NCBI RefSeq assembly: GCF_015206815.1
Contig: NZ_JADEXZ010000062.1
Location: 1-36,364, forward strand
Source: Fortiea sp. LEGE XX443
GTDB lineage: Bacteria; Cyanobacteriota; Cyanobacteriia; Cyanobacteriales; Nostocaceae
DNA length: 36,364 nucleotides
Reading direction: 5' to 3'
The notes below the pieces were generated by a model that had not been told where the DNA came from, searched no databases, and was given only the letters and a program-made list of their open reading frames with translations. Position numbers and translations under genes: made by a program. This document shows, piece after piece, positions 8,383 through 17,376 of this stretch (positions are counted from its first letter, which is position 1; each line of letters opens with the position of its first letter).

Positions 8383-9834
8383 TTAGTATGCGCCTTCTTT
8401 ATTCAAAACAACCTTAACTGTTTTAAGTAAAATTTCAAAATCTAATTGCAGTGACCAATTTTCAATGTAGCTCATATCCAGATTGATGACTTGTTCAAAA
8501 TCCAAAATGTTTGAACGGCCTGAGACTTGCCAAAGACCTGTAACACCAGGTAAAACTTCTTGACGCAGGAAATGGTGGTCTAAAAATTTATCTACATCTC
8601 TAGTCGGGAGTGGACGAGGGCCTACAAGACTCATTTCTCCTAAAAGAACGTTAAATAGTTGTGGTAATTCATCTAAGCTGTAACGACGGAGAAGTTTACC
8701 TATCCGAGTAATGCGAGGATCGTCTTTGATTTTGAAAATAATACCGTCTTTTGTTTCATTTAAAGCTTCTAACTCTTTTTGGTGTTTATCTGCATCAGGT
8801 CGCATTGTCCGGAATTTCCATACTTGAAATGGCTTTCCATGTAAACCGATCCGCATTTGTTTATAAAATATTGGCCCTGGAGAATCTAGTTTGATTGCTG
8901 TAGCGATCGCTAAATAAATAGGGAATGTGGAAATTAAAAACAAGGACGTAAAACAAAAGTCAAAAACCCGCTTTATCCAAAAATCTCTACCTATAATTGT
9001 GGGACAACTAACACTTAAACAAGGCATTCCTCCGATTTTTTGGAAATACACTTGTCTGTGTATTGGTTTCAATTGCATGGGTAGAATATTTACAGTTATG
9101 CCTGATGCTTGAAATAGCCAGCATAAAAACATTCTATTTTTGATAGCATCTCCAGCAATAAAAACTTCCGTTATATTGAGATTGTTTAGTTTTTCTAAAG
9201 TATTTTCACGATTACATCTATCTAATGATGTGGCTGTATCAAATCCACGAATTATGTAACGTTTTTCATTTTTAATAAAATTAATAACTTGTTCATGGTG
9301 TTCAGGTTCACAAATAATAAAAACGGAGTTACAACCTAGGATTTTTCGCTGACGTAAATATTTCAGAGTTACTTCAACGACGAATCTACTAGTAATAACT
9401 AAAGTTGTACACAGCAACCAAGATACAGTTAATATAAATTTTGTAACTTCTATAATAGGTTGATATAAAATGCTGATGAATAATATTAATCCGTGGGCAA
9501 AAGTTAGCGTTTTAATAATATTAAAATAGTCATAACGTTGCTTGCCTGATTGATACGTACCTTGGAGAAATAATGCTCCTATTTGTATTAAAATTAATTT
9601 AGGTATGTAGTTTCTTGGTGCATACCCAGCAACATCTACAGGAAAAGCCTGATATTGAGTTAATGTCCAAGCTAAGAATAAGACAAAGCAATCTACTAAT
9701 ATTAATGTTATTATCCGTAGCCACCAAGCTCCTTTGCTAACTTTGAAAAATGCAGAAGCGCGTAAATCTGGAGCCGAAGTACGCAAATTATTGTCATTAG
9801 TTACATGCTTGACGGTAGTACTTTGATGACTCAT
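8383..9834 (-). CDS. Polyprenyl-phosphate sugar-1-phosphate transferase, exopolysaccharide initiation
   Basis: An inner-membrane enzyme that starts surface-polysaccharide repeat units by moving a sugar-1-phosphate from a nucleotide sugar onto undecaprenyl phosphate. The 483 residues have the WcaJ/WbaP-like two-part layout. Four N-terminal membrane segments lie at about 41-59, 77-95, 109-127 and 131-149. A cytoplasmic nucleotide-binding-like linker spans about 165-255. The C-terminal sugar transferase domain begins with IKRVFDFCFTSLF at 287. Its family signatures are KFRTMRPDAD (340-349), YSLDELPQL (385-393, with the Asp-Glu pair at 388-389), VGPRP (404-408) and GLWQVSGR (433-440). The sugar cannot be predicted. 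ATG start at 9834. Neighbouring genes do not form a polysaccharide operon, so it may be an orphan initiating enzyme. Confidence 0.92.
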   Translation of the reverse strand: MSHQSTTVKHVTNDNNLRTSAPDLRASAFFKVSKGAWWLRIITLILVDCFVLFLAWTLTQYQAFPVDVAGYAPRNYIPKLILIQIGALFLQGTYQSGKQRYDYFNIIKTLTFAHGLILFISILYQPIIEVTKFILTVSWLLCTTLVITSRFVVEVTLKYLRQRKILGCNSVFIICEPEHHEQVINFIKNEKRYIIRGFDTATSLDRCNRENTLEKLNNLNITEVFIAGDAIKNRMFLCWLFQASGITVNILPMQLKPIHRQVYFQKIGGMPCLSVSCPTIIGRDFWIKRVFDFCFTSLFLISTFPIYLAIATAIKLDSPGPIFYKQMRIGLHGKPFQVWKFRTMRPDADKHQKELEALNETKDGIIFKIKDDPRITRIGKLLRRYSLDELPQLFNVLLGEMSLVGPRPLPTRDVDKFLDHHFLRQEVLPGVTGLWQVSGRSNILDFEQVINLDMSYIENWSLQLDFEILLKTVKVVLNKEGAY

Positions 9835-10171
9835 ATACGGACTTGTCTTGGTGTATTAAACAATAGACATCTTCAAAATAGTGTATTTCATGATGGAAGA
9901 ACATCGTTATAAGTTTTTTAACCTAAAAATATGAGTGAGATACAGAAATACATAGAAGAGAATCTGCTGCAAACTCAGAGGTTAGTAAGTTTTGAGTATG
10001 AATTGCCTTATAAGACGCGTAAAAGTTCTCAAGTAAAAGTATTGTTATTTTTTGTAAACAATAAGATACCCGACTTCTTTTTTTTGAGAAGTCGGGTATC
10101 TTAGCTTATTTATTTTCACAAATCAAATAGGATTGCTGTAAAAACGTTATATGTAACGTCTCTACAAAATA
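9835..10171. other. Spacer between pirin and sugar transferase genes
   Basis: This 337-bp AT-rich stretch carries the promoter region of the sugar transferase gene (minus strand) and the strong hairpin at 10062-10103 that should end the pirin transcript. An open 59-codon plus-strand frame starting at 9931 runs through the hairpin and is treated as chance. Confidence 0.5.
10062..10103 (-). terminator. Strong stem-loop downstream of the pirin gene
   Basis: A perfect 17-bp inverted repeat (TAAGATACCCGACTTCT and its complement) with an eight-base T-rich loop. On the minus strand it lies about 70 bases after the pirin stop codon and before the sugar transferase promoter. The stem is far longer than chance would give and should fold in RNA from either strand. 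Confidence 0.8.
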
Positions 10172-10888
10172 TCAACCTAAATCGAAAAGTAGAATTTCCG
10201 CACCAACATTGGTGGTAATTTCAAGTTGTTCTTCGCTGCTGATTTGTACGCCATCGCCTGCTCTGAGTTCTTCACCGTTTAAGGTGGCTATACCTTGAGC
10301 TATTTGTAACCAACCATAGCGATCGCGTTGCAGATGATAATTCACAGTATCACCGCTTTCTAAAACGGAGGCGTATAAATCAACATCTTGATGAATAGTG
10401 ACTGCACCATCGCGTCCATCTTTGGCAGCAATTAAGCATAATTTACCGCGTTTTTCTGCTAGAGAAAATGCCTTTTGTTCATATCTAGGAGTTAATTTTT
10501 GAGTGTCTGGTAAAATCCAGATTTGGAGTAAGTGCAGTGGTTCAGTGGGTGAGGGATTAAATTCACTGTGCATGATTCCTGTGCCAGCACTCATAATTTG
10601 TGCATCACCAGGACGAATTACTGACCCTGTACCCAAACTGTCTTTATGCTCTACAGCGCCAGATAGTACATAGGTGAGAATTTCCATATCCCGATGACCG
10701 TGGGTAGGGAAACCCGCACCAGGAGCAATGCGATCGTCGTTAATTACCCGCAGAGAGCGGAATCCCATGCGGTTTGGATCTTGAAAATGGCTAAAGGAAA
10801 ATGTGTGGTAACTATCAAGCCAGCCTGTTTGACTATGACCTCGATGATTTCTATCATGAACTAGATAGTTAATTGTATTTTGAGACAT
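10172..10888 (-). CDS. Pirin family protein (YhhW-like bicupin)
   Basis: A cytoplasmic double-cupin metalloprotein of the pirin family. Some members are quercetin dioxygenases and others act as redox-sensing regulators; the role here is unknown. The 238 residues match the YhhW-sized class. The metal ligands are visible as His63 and His65 in [18 protein letters not shown] and His107 and Glu109 in GTGIMHSEF. This is the same spacing as in E. coli YhhW. The C-terminal cupin lacks an obvious metal site, as is usual. The ATG at 10888 gives [14 protein letters not shown], and the Y-H-T-F-S-F segment follows as in relatives. It is preceded by a 375-bp spacer and followed by a strong terminator, so it is probably transcribed alone. 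Confidence 0.92.
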   Translation of the reverse strand: MSQNTINYLVHDRNHRGHSQTGWLDSYHTFSFSHFQDPNRMGFRSLRVINDDRIAPGAGFPTHGHRDMEILTYVLSGAVEHKDSLGTGSVIRPGDAQIMSAGTGIMHSEFNPSPTEPLHLLQIWILPDTQKLTPRYEQKAFSLAEKRGKLCLIAAKDGRDGAVTIHQDVDLYASVLESGDTVNYHLQRDRYGWLQIAQGIATLNGEELRAGDGVQISSEEQLEITTNVGAEILLFDLG

Positions 10889-11263
10889 AAAATTACCTCA
10901 GTTAGTTTGGTTTTTGGAATTTCTAAAATATGCTGGCGATCGCTGATCAATAAATTACATAACGATAAAATTGGCTCGCAAGATTTAAAACATTGATAAA
11001 CAGCTAAGTAGGTCGGTGCTAAAAATTGTCGTTATGACAAGGCAGGAGGCAGAGGGCAGAAGGGAAGAGGTTTTCAAGCTACTTTACTTTCCGCTACATA
11101 GTTCGGTTTATTTGCACCTTTCTACTTAATCAAAAAGATAATTTTTTATTTATCTAGCTTGATTTCGGCTTATTTAAATATTAGAATATGTACCTACAAA
11201 ATGAAAAGTACGCACTTAAAAGTGACGTACTTACCAAAAAGATACTATGAAGTTTGAAAGTAT
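10889..11263. other. Spacer between Dps and pirin genes
   Basis: This 375-bp stretch holds the pirin promoter region, a HIP1 octamer near 10936, a purine-rich short repeat at about 11040-11070 (GGCAGGAGGCAGAGGGCAGA) of the kind scattered in Nostocales, and a hairpin at 11206-11232 after dps. No coding frame is convincing. Confidence 0.5.
11206..11232 (-). terminator. Hairpin downstream of dps
   Basis: An inverted repeat AAGTACG-ACT / AGT-CGTACTT with one bulge and a small A-rich loop starts about 30 bases after the Dps stop codon on the minus strand. It is a plausible terminator, without a clear T-tract. Confidence 0.5.
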
Positions 11264-11830
11264 TTATCTCACAGCATCTGGTGTTTGAGCTTTCGGCGCA
11301 GTTGTACCATTTTCTGCATTGATTTCGGCTACTTGCAGATGAGCTTCCAAGAACCAGAGTCGTTTGTCAATGGTGCGAGAAATTTCGGTGTAAAGGTCAG
11401 CGGTATCTGCATCACCTAAGTCGTTGGTTTTGGCGATCGCTTCTCTGATATGTTTACCATAGGGTGCAAAGCGGTCTGCCAATGCTGTTACATGGTCTTT
11501 GCCATCCAAAATGTTGAGGGGATATTCTGGCAAGATAGAGTTACTAGCAGCAAGTCTAGCTGTTCCGAAAGCGTAGCCACCTAAAGCCGTGATCCGTTCA
11601 GCAACCATATCTACGTATGCTTCTAATTCCCCAGCAATCTCATCAAACAATTCATGCAACTGATAAAAGTCTGTCCCTTTAACGTTCCAGTGCGCTTGCT
11701 TGGTTTGGGTTCTCAGATCCAAGGTAGCTGCTAATGTTTGATTAAGAATGGTCACGATTTGGGAACGTGACTCAGCAGGAATATCGATGCGAGAGGGGTA
11801 AAGGCGGGATGTCTGCTTGTTGTCGCTCAT
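11264..11830 (-). CDS. Dps-family miniferritin
   Basis: A ferritin-like protein that forms a 12-subunit cage, oxidises Fe(II) with hydrogen peroxide and so limits Fenton damage; some members also bind DNA. With the ATG at 11830 it has 188 residues. The inter-subunit ferroxidase ligands are all present at the E. coli Dps spacing: His47 (KQAHWNVKG), His59 and Asp63 (LHELFDE), Asp74 and Glu78 (YVDMVAERI). A GTG 24 bases upstream would add KKRR-containing residues. I prefer the ATG, but a basic N-terminal extension could matter for DNA binding, so the start is not certain. Cyanobacteria of this group usually carry several Dps paralogues, and I cannot say which one this is. Confidence 0.93.
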   Translation of the reverse strand: MSDNKQTSRLYPSRIDIPAESRSQIVTILNQTLAATLDLRTQTKQAHWNVKGTDFYQLHELFDEIAGELEAYVDMVAERITALGGYAFGTARLAASNSILPEYPLNILDGKDHVTALADRFAPYGKHIREAIAKTNDLGDADTADLYTEISRTIDKRLWFLEAHLQVAEINAENGTTAPKAQTPDAVR

Positions 11831-11960
11831 GGTTCTACGTTTTTTGATCGACACAATGAGTTTATAGAGAGTGGCTGTGTTGGCGAAACTCCCTGGAGAC
11901 AGATGGCTTTTCGCCGTTAATGGATTATTATCTTAATCATTCTCTGGAATTCTCCGTAAT

Positions 11961-13013
11961 TCACATGTGATGGTTGTCGATCGCATGGAATGTTCCACCA
12001 AAAAGGCGATCGCGGATCGCATCATTTTGCAAGAAGTCATGGGGAAAACCAAGTTCAATTTGACTAACTTCATTCAGGCGTTGCAGATGCTCTGGTGATA
12101 AGGTGATATCTAAACAAGCCAAGTTATCTTGAAATTGGCTGAGTTTGCGTGCGCCGACGATGGGAATAATCACACCACTTTGGGCGCGTAACCAAGCTAA
12201 TGCTACCTGGGAAGGTGAACGGCCGATTTCGGCAGCAACTTGACTGACCACCTCTGCGATCGCTAAACTGCGTTCTGATACAGTTCCCATCGCTGTGTTT
12301 GCGAATCGTCCTGGTTCTTCCCCTGGTTGCAAAGGCTGATTATACTTACCTGTGAGTACACCACCAGCCAACGGCGACCACGGTGTGACTGCTAAATCGA
12401 AGGCTTTAGCCATTGGTAGCAAGTCCCGTTCTGGTGTCCGTTGAATCAAGTTATACTCAATTTGCAAAGCCACAAACTGTGTCCAGCCTTGATATTGGGC
12501 GATAGTGTTAGCTTGGGCTACAATCCAAGCCGGTGCGTCAGAAATCCCGATGTAGAGAACTTTACCTTGGCGGACTACATCATCCAGCGATCGCATCACT
12601 TCCTCAATAGGAGTTGTGAAATCCCAAGCGTGTAACCAAAATAAGTCTATGTAGTCTGTATTCAGCCGTTTTAGGCTACCTTCCAAAGATTGAATCAAAT
12701 TTTTGCGATGGTTGCCACTGCCATTAGGATCGCCTTTTTGTTCATTCATCCGCAAAGGGAAAGAATATTTAGTCGCAACTACAAAGCGTTCCCGGTCTTG
12801 TGCAATGAATTCACCGACAATTTTTTCACTACTACCATCGGTGTAACCATTGGCGGTGTCAATAAAATTCCCACCTGCTTCTGTGAAAGTATCAAAGATT
12901 TTGCGGCTTTCGTCAACAGAAGCACCCCAACCCCAGTCTTCACCAAAGGTCATAGTCCCCAAGCTGAGTTCCGAGACTCTCAACCCACTTTTGCCCAAGA
13001 GTTTGTATCTCAT
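11961..13013 (-). CDS. Aldo/keto reductase
   Basis: A cytoplasmic NADPH-dependent oxidoreductase with the aldo/keto reductase TIM-barrel fold. The 350 residues carry the whole catalytic tetrad: Asp52 and Tyr57 in FIDTANGYTDG, Lys82 in VVATKYSFP, and His128 in DLFWLHAWD. The cofactor-binding C-terminal region (IPIVGARKLSQFQDN) is also present. Its closest resemblance is to the YajO/IolS-like AKR group with the ANGYTDGSSE segment. The substrate is unknown; members reduce aldehydes, ketones or sugars. ATG start at 13013. It points the same way as dps, 106 bp upstream of it, so read-through into dps is possible. Divergent to the EnvC-like gene. Confidence 0.92.
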   Translation of the reverse strand: MRYKLLGKSGLRVSELSLGTMTFGEDWGWGASVDESRKIFDTFTEAGGNFIDTANGYTDGSSEKIVGEFIAQDRERFVVATKYSFPLRMNEQKGDPNGSGNHRKNLIQSLEGSLKRLNTDYIDLFWLHAWDFTTPIEEVMRSLDDVVRQGKVLYIGISDAPAWIVAQANTIAQYQGWTQFVALQIEYNLIQRTPERDLLPMAKAFDLAVTPWSPLAGGVLTGKYNQPLQPGEEPGRFANTAMGTVSERSLAIAEVVSQVAAEIGRSPSQVALAWLRAQSGVIIPIVGARKLSQFQDNLACLDITLSPEHLQRLNEVSQIELGFPHDFLQNDAIRDRLFGGTFHAIDNHHM

Positions 13014-13227
13014 AATGACTTTCTCACTGGTTGAAATTGAGTGTACCGAGAGATGGCTATTTCTGTCTTTGCTAGTTTTTGCTGAGAATATTGAAATTTT
13101 GCTGTGTCAGTGTTTAGGGTCTGTTTTCAGCCTTCTGAATTTTGCTTTAATCGCACATTGAGCGAAAGAATCGAAATTTGGGAATACTCATAGTGTTTGA
13201 CAGGATTGCTGTGGTTAGGCTCAAGCT

Positions 13228-14403
13228 ATGAGAGCATTGAAAATCATTTCTCTGGGATTTTGTTATGTTTTGTGTGTTTGTTTGGTATTGGTTCCAATCT
13301 TGACAGGATATGCAACAACAGCACCAGTTGATACCTTGCGACAACAGCAGCAACAAATTAATCAAGAACGGCGGAATGTGATTCAAGAACGCGATCGCTT
13401 AACTAATGTGCAAAATCTTGCCCAAAAACGGTTAACTGGGATCAACCAAAATATCAACACCACAAACACTCAGATTCAAGATAGTGAATCGCGATTAGTA
13501 CAAGCCACTCAACACCTGCAAAAGTTGGAAGCCGATTTAACTTTAGCGGAACGTACCTACGAAAAACAACAAATAGCTACAGTAGCGAGGTTGCGTTATC
13601 TCCAGCGATCGCCTGTAAATCAAGGCTGGGCAGTTTTAATGCAGAGCCATAATATCAGTGACTTTATCACTCGCCGTCATCAATTAAAGTTACTTTATCA
13701 AGCAGACCAAAAAATTTTGGCAAAACTCAACACCCAGGCAATCCAGATAAATCAGCAAAAAACTGGCGTAGAACAACAAAAAAATGAAATTGCCTTAATT
13801 CGTCAGCAATTATTAGCACAAAAAGCCGATTATCAAACTCAAGCCCAGTCACAATCAGAATTAATTCAACGCCTAAATAGCGATCGCCTAGCCTTAGAAG
13901 CAGCCGAAAATCAATTAGAAAGAGATTCTCAAAATCTGGAAAGCTTGATTCAAGAAAAGGTAGCAGATCTAGAAGGGCGAAGCAAGACCAACAGCCGCAC
14001 AAATATTCTGATTCGCGGTACAGGGATGTTTGCCTATCCCAGTAATGCTCCGACTAGCAGCCGCTTTGGCTGGCGAGTACACCCGGTTCTTGGTTATCGT
14101 CGCTTTCATGCAGGTTTAGATTTTGCAGCCAGCTATGGTAGTACAATTCGTGCTGCCGATTCGGGGACAGTAATTTTTGCTGGGTGGTATGGTGGCTATG
14201 GCAGAGCCGTAATTATCGACCACGGTAACGGTGTCACTACCCTTTACGGACACAGCAGCCAATTATTTGTATCCGAAGGACAAGGAGTACAAAGAGGACA
14301 AGCGATCGCGGCTGTTGGTTCCACAGGTTTATCTACCGGGCCACACCTACATTTTGAAGTGCGTCGTCATGGTTCACCCGTAAATCCTGCTGATTATCTT
14401 TAG
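13228..14403 (+). CDS. EnvC-like M23 metallopeptidase with coiled coil
   Basis: An exported peptidoglycan hydrolase, or an activator of one, likely acting in the periplasm at septa. The 391 residues begin with a signal or anchor segment (about 5-30). A long Gln-rich coiled coil follows (about 35-250). The C-terminal M23/LytM domain spans about 265-390. The zinc and catalytic motifs are complete: His294-x3-Asp298 in RRFHAGLDF, His341 in LYGHSS, and His373-x-His375 in GPHLHFEV. So unlike E. coli EnvC, which has lost its site, this one could cleave peptidoglycan itself. ATG start at 13228. The tRNA-Arg gene follows after 47 bp on the same strand. Confidence 0.92.
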   Translation: MRALKIISLGFCYVLCVCLVLVPILTGYATTAPVDTLRQQQQQINQERRNVIQERDRLTNVQNLAQKRLTGINQNINTTNTQIQDSESRLVQATQHLQKLEADLTLAERTYEKQQIATVARLRYLQRSPVNQGWAVLMQSHNISDFITRRHQLKLLYQADQKILAKLNTQAIQINQQKTGVEQQKNEIALIRQQLLAQKADYQTQAQSQSELIQRLNSDRLALEAAENQLERDSQNLESLIQEKVADLEGRSKTNSRTNILIRGTGMFAYPSNAPTSSRFGWRVHPVLGYRRFHAGLDFAASYGSTIRAADSGTVIFAGWYGGYGRAVIIDHGNGVTTLYGHSSQLFVSEGQGVQRGQAIAAVGSTGLSTGPHLHFEVRRHGSPVNPADYL

Positions 14404-14432
14404 GCGATCGGCAAATTTTATCATGGTCATGT

Positions 14433-14438
14433 TATAAT
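14433..14438 (+). promoter_or_regulatory. Candidate -10 box of tRNA-Arg
   Basis: A consensus TATAAT sits 12 bases before the mature tRNA 5' end, in the 47-bp gap after the EnvC-like gene. No good -35 box is visible. The spacing is short for a tRNA with a leader, so the call is tentative. Confidence 0.4.
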
Positions 14439-14450
14439 CCAGAAGACTAA

Positions 14451-14523
14451 GGGCGTGTGGCTCAGTGGATAGAGCAACAGATTCCGGTTCTGTGGGTCGG
14501 GGGTTCAAATCCCTCCACGCTCG
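14451..14523 (+). tRNA. tRNA-Arg (anticodon CCG)
   Basis: The cloverleaf folds by hand. The acceptor stem is GGGCGTG with CACGCTC (one G-T pair), followed by a discriminator G. The D-arm begins GCTCAGTGGATAGAGC. The anticodon stem is ACAGA/TCTGT around a seven-base loop TTCCGGT, giving anticodon CCG, which reads CGG (Arg). The T-arm is GGGGG-TTCAAAT-CCCTC. The length is 73 bases without CCA, which is not encoded, so it must be added after transcription. Confidence 0.96.
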
Positions 14524-14753
14524 TTTGATTACAAGACTAAACACAAAAGCTAAAGGTCATTTTCTCTCACCTCAATCAACTTTATCCCTAATGCTGTATG
14601 TAGGGGTACTGGTTGGGCTTGAGAGATAGTTATCATTCATTTATAATTTTATAAGTTACTCCTATACATATCTGAATAAATCATTTGATAACTTAATAAG
14701 CCTGATTTTTATCACTACTCATACCAATTCTCGAAAAGAATGAAACAGATACG

Positions 14754-14831
14754 TAGGTTGGGTTAAATGTAGTGAAACCCAACAATGATAAGGTATTGAG
14801 GCGTTGGGTTTCGTGCCTCAAACCAACCTAC
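14754..14831. repeat. Imperfect palindromic repeat with GTAGGTTGG ends
   Basis: It opens with GTAGGTTGGGTT and ends with AACCAACCTAC. Inside, GAAACCCAAC and GTTGGGTTTC repeat the inverted theme. This type of palindrome is familiar from Nostoc-like genomes. Its right end overlaps the first bases of the adjoining 111-bp element, so one inserted next to or into the other. Confidence 0.6.
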
Positions 14832-14938
14832 TGGCGTGTCTAGCCTTAAATGTGGCAATAAATCTTTTCTTCTATCTCTGTGTTCTCTGCGCCTCTGCGG
14901 TTTATTAATGCACTATTTTAGCCTTGCCACGCCACTAC
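14828..14938 (+). mobile_element. 111-bp MITE-like element, copy 1
   Basis: This segment is almost identical over 111 bp to 31717-31827. The only differences I see are two bases in the first four and three near the right end (TTG versus AGA). The better-preserved copy 2 has 17-base terminal inverted repeats; here both ends are slightly degraded. There is no coding capacity, so it would need a transposase from elsewhere. I see no clear target duplication. Confidence 0.7.
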
Positions 14939-15078
14939 ATCTGCATCAAATTTTTAGTGAAATGGTATCACGCTAAATCAGCCTGCAATCCCTCTGTTTT
15001 GAGTTTCAGGTATAGCAGTAGCCAAGGCAGTTAGGACATCGGCCAATGATAAAACTCATGCACTAAAAGACTTTTAAC

Positions 15079-15110
15079 CCTGTCACCTGTCACCTGTTCC
15101 CTGTCACCTG
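15079..15110. repeat. Short tandem repeat, CCTGTCA type
   Basis: CCTGTCA/CCTGTTC heptamers run for about 4.5 units. It is typical of the short tandem repeats of heterocyst-forming cyanobacteria. No function can be inferred. Confidence 0.6.
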
Positions 15111-15238
15111 CTATATCAAACCTTACGTCGCAATGACACAACAGAATAATCAAAAACTCCAAATCTCAACATAGATGAGGTGTATGTGTGCAATAACTTA
15201 GCAACTCTCATCCTTGGTGATGGCTATCTCACGTTTAT

Positions 15239-16507
15239 TCACGGTTGATTGCTGTTATTTGAACCGGAGTTAGAAGTGTTACTAAATAACCAAGCCAAAA
15301 GGTTAGCAACTGTAGCTGCACCAAAAGAGAACAGGGCGATAATGGCATCACGAGGTAAAACGCCATCTAACCAACTACCTTGAATTTTAGAAACGGGAAA
15401 ATCTTCGTCTAAACCGATTTGAATTTGTTGAGTTTTACCAGAAAAGCGGGCTTCTATACCTTTATTGGGGATAATTTGGAGATGGCGGATAAGTTGAATA
15501 TTTAACGGCTTATCTAGGTTTTCTCCCATGAGGAACTGATTTTGTTTAATTTCCTGTTCCTGCCCTGCCATGATGATTTTGCCTTCCACAATGGCGGAAG
15601 TATATAAATCTTCTCTGCTATTATTGGCGTTTCTATCTACATATAAAAATTTCACATCTTTGGTTTCTATCTTTCCTCTAAACCATTGTTGAATGTCAGC
15701 TTTGGGAGGTTTGTTTAAGGTGAGATAAATATTAGTGTTTTGCTGAATTTTTAACAAAAGTTCTTTATTATTTGGATTGACAATAAATTCTAGCGGTGCT
15801 TGTTCGTCAAATTGATTTGATAATTTTAAGTCTGGTAATTTATAACCTTCTAAGATAACTTTGAGTGGTTCTTCACCTAAATATAGTTCTAGTGTGTTTG
15901 GATTACTATTTGGTTTGGGTTGTAAATCAAAAGCTAGTTGTTGACGCTGAAAGTCATAACTCAATCCATTGACTTTTGTTTCTGGTTCTAGCCGCAGGTT
16001 ATTCAATGCGATTGTGCTGGTTACGTTGGGGTTTGCTGGGGTGATTATCCAGCGACTTTTGCGGTCTTTAAGTTGAATTTTTAAAGAGTCTAAGTTATTC
16101 AGTTGGGGTAAAGACTGACTTTGAAAGTTACCTGTAAAAGTGAGAGTTTGGATACCTTCATTTTCTATTTGTTTAATGCCGCGAATATTTTGAATAAAAA
16201 GTTTTGGTTGCTGACCATTATAGGTAAAGGTTATTTCTTGAGCAATGATATTACCTTCAAAGATGTGATTTCCTGGGAGAATTGCGGCAAAAGTGAAGAC
16301 ACTACAAAGTAAAAGCACTAACAGAACAACAACTGATGTTTTGTGCTTAATTAGATATTTTTTCAAAAATTTAAAACACTGGCTAATCTTGTTAACACAT
16401 AGCTGAATAAAATTTACTAATTTAGGTAGGTACAAACTCCGACTGTTGCTGAGAATGGCACTGATAAATTTGAAAGGTTTGCGTTTGGCTTTTTGCCGAG
16501 ATGCCAT
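15239..16507 (-). CDS. Hypothetical membrane-anchored protein
   Basis: I do not recognise a family. The 422 residues start with a basic cytosolic stretch (to about 55). A membrane segment follows (about 57-78, VVVLLVLLLCSVFTFAAIL). A long beta-rich domain (about 80-380) would lie outside the cytoplasm, and a second hydrophobic segment spans about 386-408 before a Ser/Asn-rich tail. No cysteine clusters or catalytic motifs stand out. It starts three bases after the stop of the 246-residue secreted protein, so the two are almost certainly co-transcribed. The large exposed beta domain suggests a structural or binding role at the cell envelope; that is inference only. ATG start at 16507. Confidence 0.75.
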   Translation of the reverse strand: MASRQKAKRKPFKFISAILSNSRSLYLPKLVNFIQLCVNKISQCFKFLKKYLIKHKTSVVVLLVLLLCSVFTFAAILPGNHIFEGNIIAQEITFTYNGQQPKLFIQNIRGIKQIENEGIQTLTFTGNFQSQSLPQLNNLDSLKIQLKDRKSRWIITPANPNVTSTIALNNLRLEPETKVNGLSYDFQRQQLAFDLQPKPNSNPNTLELYLGEEPLKVILEGYKLPDLKLSNQFDEQAPLEFIVNPNNKELLLKIQQNTNIYLTLNKPPKADIQQWFRGKIETKDVKFLYVDRNANNSREDLYTSAIVEGKIIMAGQEQEIKQNQFLMGENLDKPLNIQLIRHLQIIPNKGIEARFSGKTQQIQIGLDEDFPVSKIQGSWLDGVLPRDAIIALFSFGAATVANLLAWLFSNTSNSGSNNSNQP

Positions 16508-16510
16508 GAC

Positions 16511-17251
16511 TTATTTTAACCAATTGGGGTTATGTTCAAATTCTATTGGTCTTTCGATCCGTTCGCTTGGTTGATTTCTTTGTTCAATAAAAGCAACGTA
16601 GTGTATTTTATAGCGTCCAGATGGGGCGTTGCGTCCATCCCAAGTAAAAACTGTTTCACCACTTTTTGGGTTAGGTTGAGTAGTGCTGTAGACGGTGGTT
16701 TCTTTATTTTTAGAGTCTATTTTGACGATTTTAAAGCTGGTGAATTTGACTCTGCTTTCGGAATAAAAGGCAAATTCATACTTGCCAGAAGATTGCCCTA
16801 GAATAACGGGGACATAAACTTTTTGCGAACCAAGTAAATAAGATGCTGAAGCACGGAGGGTGTTTGCGGGGATTTTTGCTTGTCTGAGGACATAAGTATT
16901 CCAGCTAAAGCGGAAACGTGAATTATTGTTAGACAATAACAAATCATCTAATTGATAGCGATAATTATCACCGAAGGATTGCACTATTACCTGGGGATTT
17001 TTACCGTTACGAATTTGGGGAACTTGTAATGTTAGGGTTTTGCCATAACTGGCAATGTTGCGGGTGACAATGGAAATTAGAGTTAAGCTATTACCGCTTA
17101 ATAGTTCTTCTTTGATACCTTCGCAACGGTTGGGTGATTTACGGCGGATGTAGTCGGTAGTGTTGGGTCTGCCTTCGGGACAAGAAGCAGCAGCAGGTAG
17201 ATGACTGAGGGTGAGGATTACAAGACTAGCAAGAATAATTTTATAATTCAT
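16511..17251 (-). CDS. Hypothetical exported protein with FlgD-like Ig fold
   Basis: The 246 residues begin with a clear signal peptide (about 1-22, ending in AAA-SC). The middle part is Asn/Ser-rich and beta-like. The C-terminal segment TVFTWDGRNAPSGRYKIHY (about 205-225) closely follows the pattern of FlgD/T9SS-type Ig-like repeats (F-x-WDG-x-N-x-x-G-x-Y). The protein is therefore probably a periplasmic or surface beta protein. The function is unknown. It is the first gene of a tight pair with the membrane-anchored protein downstream. A TPR-trypsin gene lies about 300 bp upstream on the same strand, separated by repeats. Confidence 0.75.
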   Translation of the reverse strand: MNYKIILASLVILTLSHLPAAASCPEGRPNTTDYIRRKSPNRCEGIKEELLSGNSLTLISIVTRNIASYGKTLTLQVPQIRNGKNPQVIVQSFGDNYRYQLDDLLLSNNNSRFRFSWNTYVLRQAKIPANTLRASASYLLGSQKVYVPVILGQSSGKYEFAFYSESRVKFTSFKIVKIDSKNKETTVYSTTQPNPKSGETVFTWDGRNAPSGRYKIHYVAFIEQRNQPSERIERPIEFEHNPNWLK

Positions 17252-17314
17252 GGTTTGTTTAAGATAATTTTATAGTTCGTGGTTTGTTTCGGAGGATGTT
17301 TTAAAAGCTTTCTT

Positions 17315-17370
17315 GTTGGTTTAGCGTGATGATCTGATCCCCCCAAATCCCCCTTAAAAAGGGGGACTTT
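17315..17370 (+). repeat. 56-bp dispersed repeat, uninterrupted copy
   Basis: It begins GTTGGTTTAGCGTGATGAT and ends in the palindrome CCCCCTTAAAAAGGGGG plus ACTTT. An almost identical copy starts at 17377 but is split by a 45-bp insertion, so this one serves as the empty site. The palindrome could act as a terminator in either direction. Confidence 0.75.
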
Positions 17371-17376
17371 TTATTT

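Larger units (their letters stand above)
14524..15238. other. Repeat-bearing spacer between tRNA-Arg and a minus-strand gene pair
   Basis: About 715 bp without a credible gene, between converging transcription units. It holds an imperfect palindromic repeat (14754-14831), directly joined to one copy of the 111-bp element (14828-14938). A short tandem stretch built on CCTGTCA (15079-15110) follows. The remainder is AT-rich sequence with no pattern I can name. Confidence 0.55.

Noticed and set aside
8927-9112. Plus-strand 61-codon frame inside the sugar transferase gene
   Set aside because: Antisense to a well-supported gene and without family resemblance.
9931-10110. Plus-strand frame of 59 codons beginning MSEIQKYIEENLLQ
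   Set aside because: It reads straight through the 17-bp terminator stem, has no ribosome binding site, and its second half is low-complexity Phe/Lys. Probably chance, although the first 25 residues look protein-like.
11831-11854. Upstream GTG start for Dps adding eight residues
   Set aside because: No ribosome binding site precedes it and the ATG begins a normal-length protein. Kept only as an alternative because of the basic residues.
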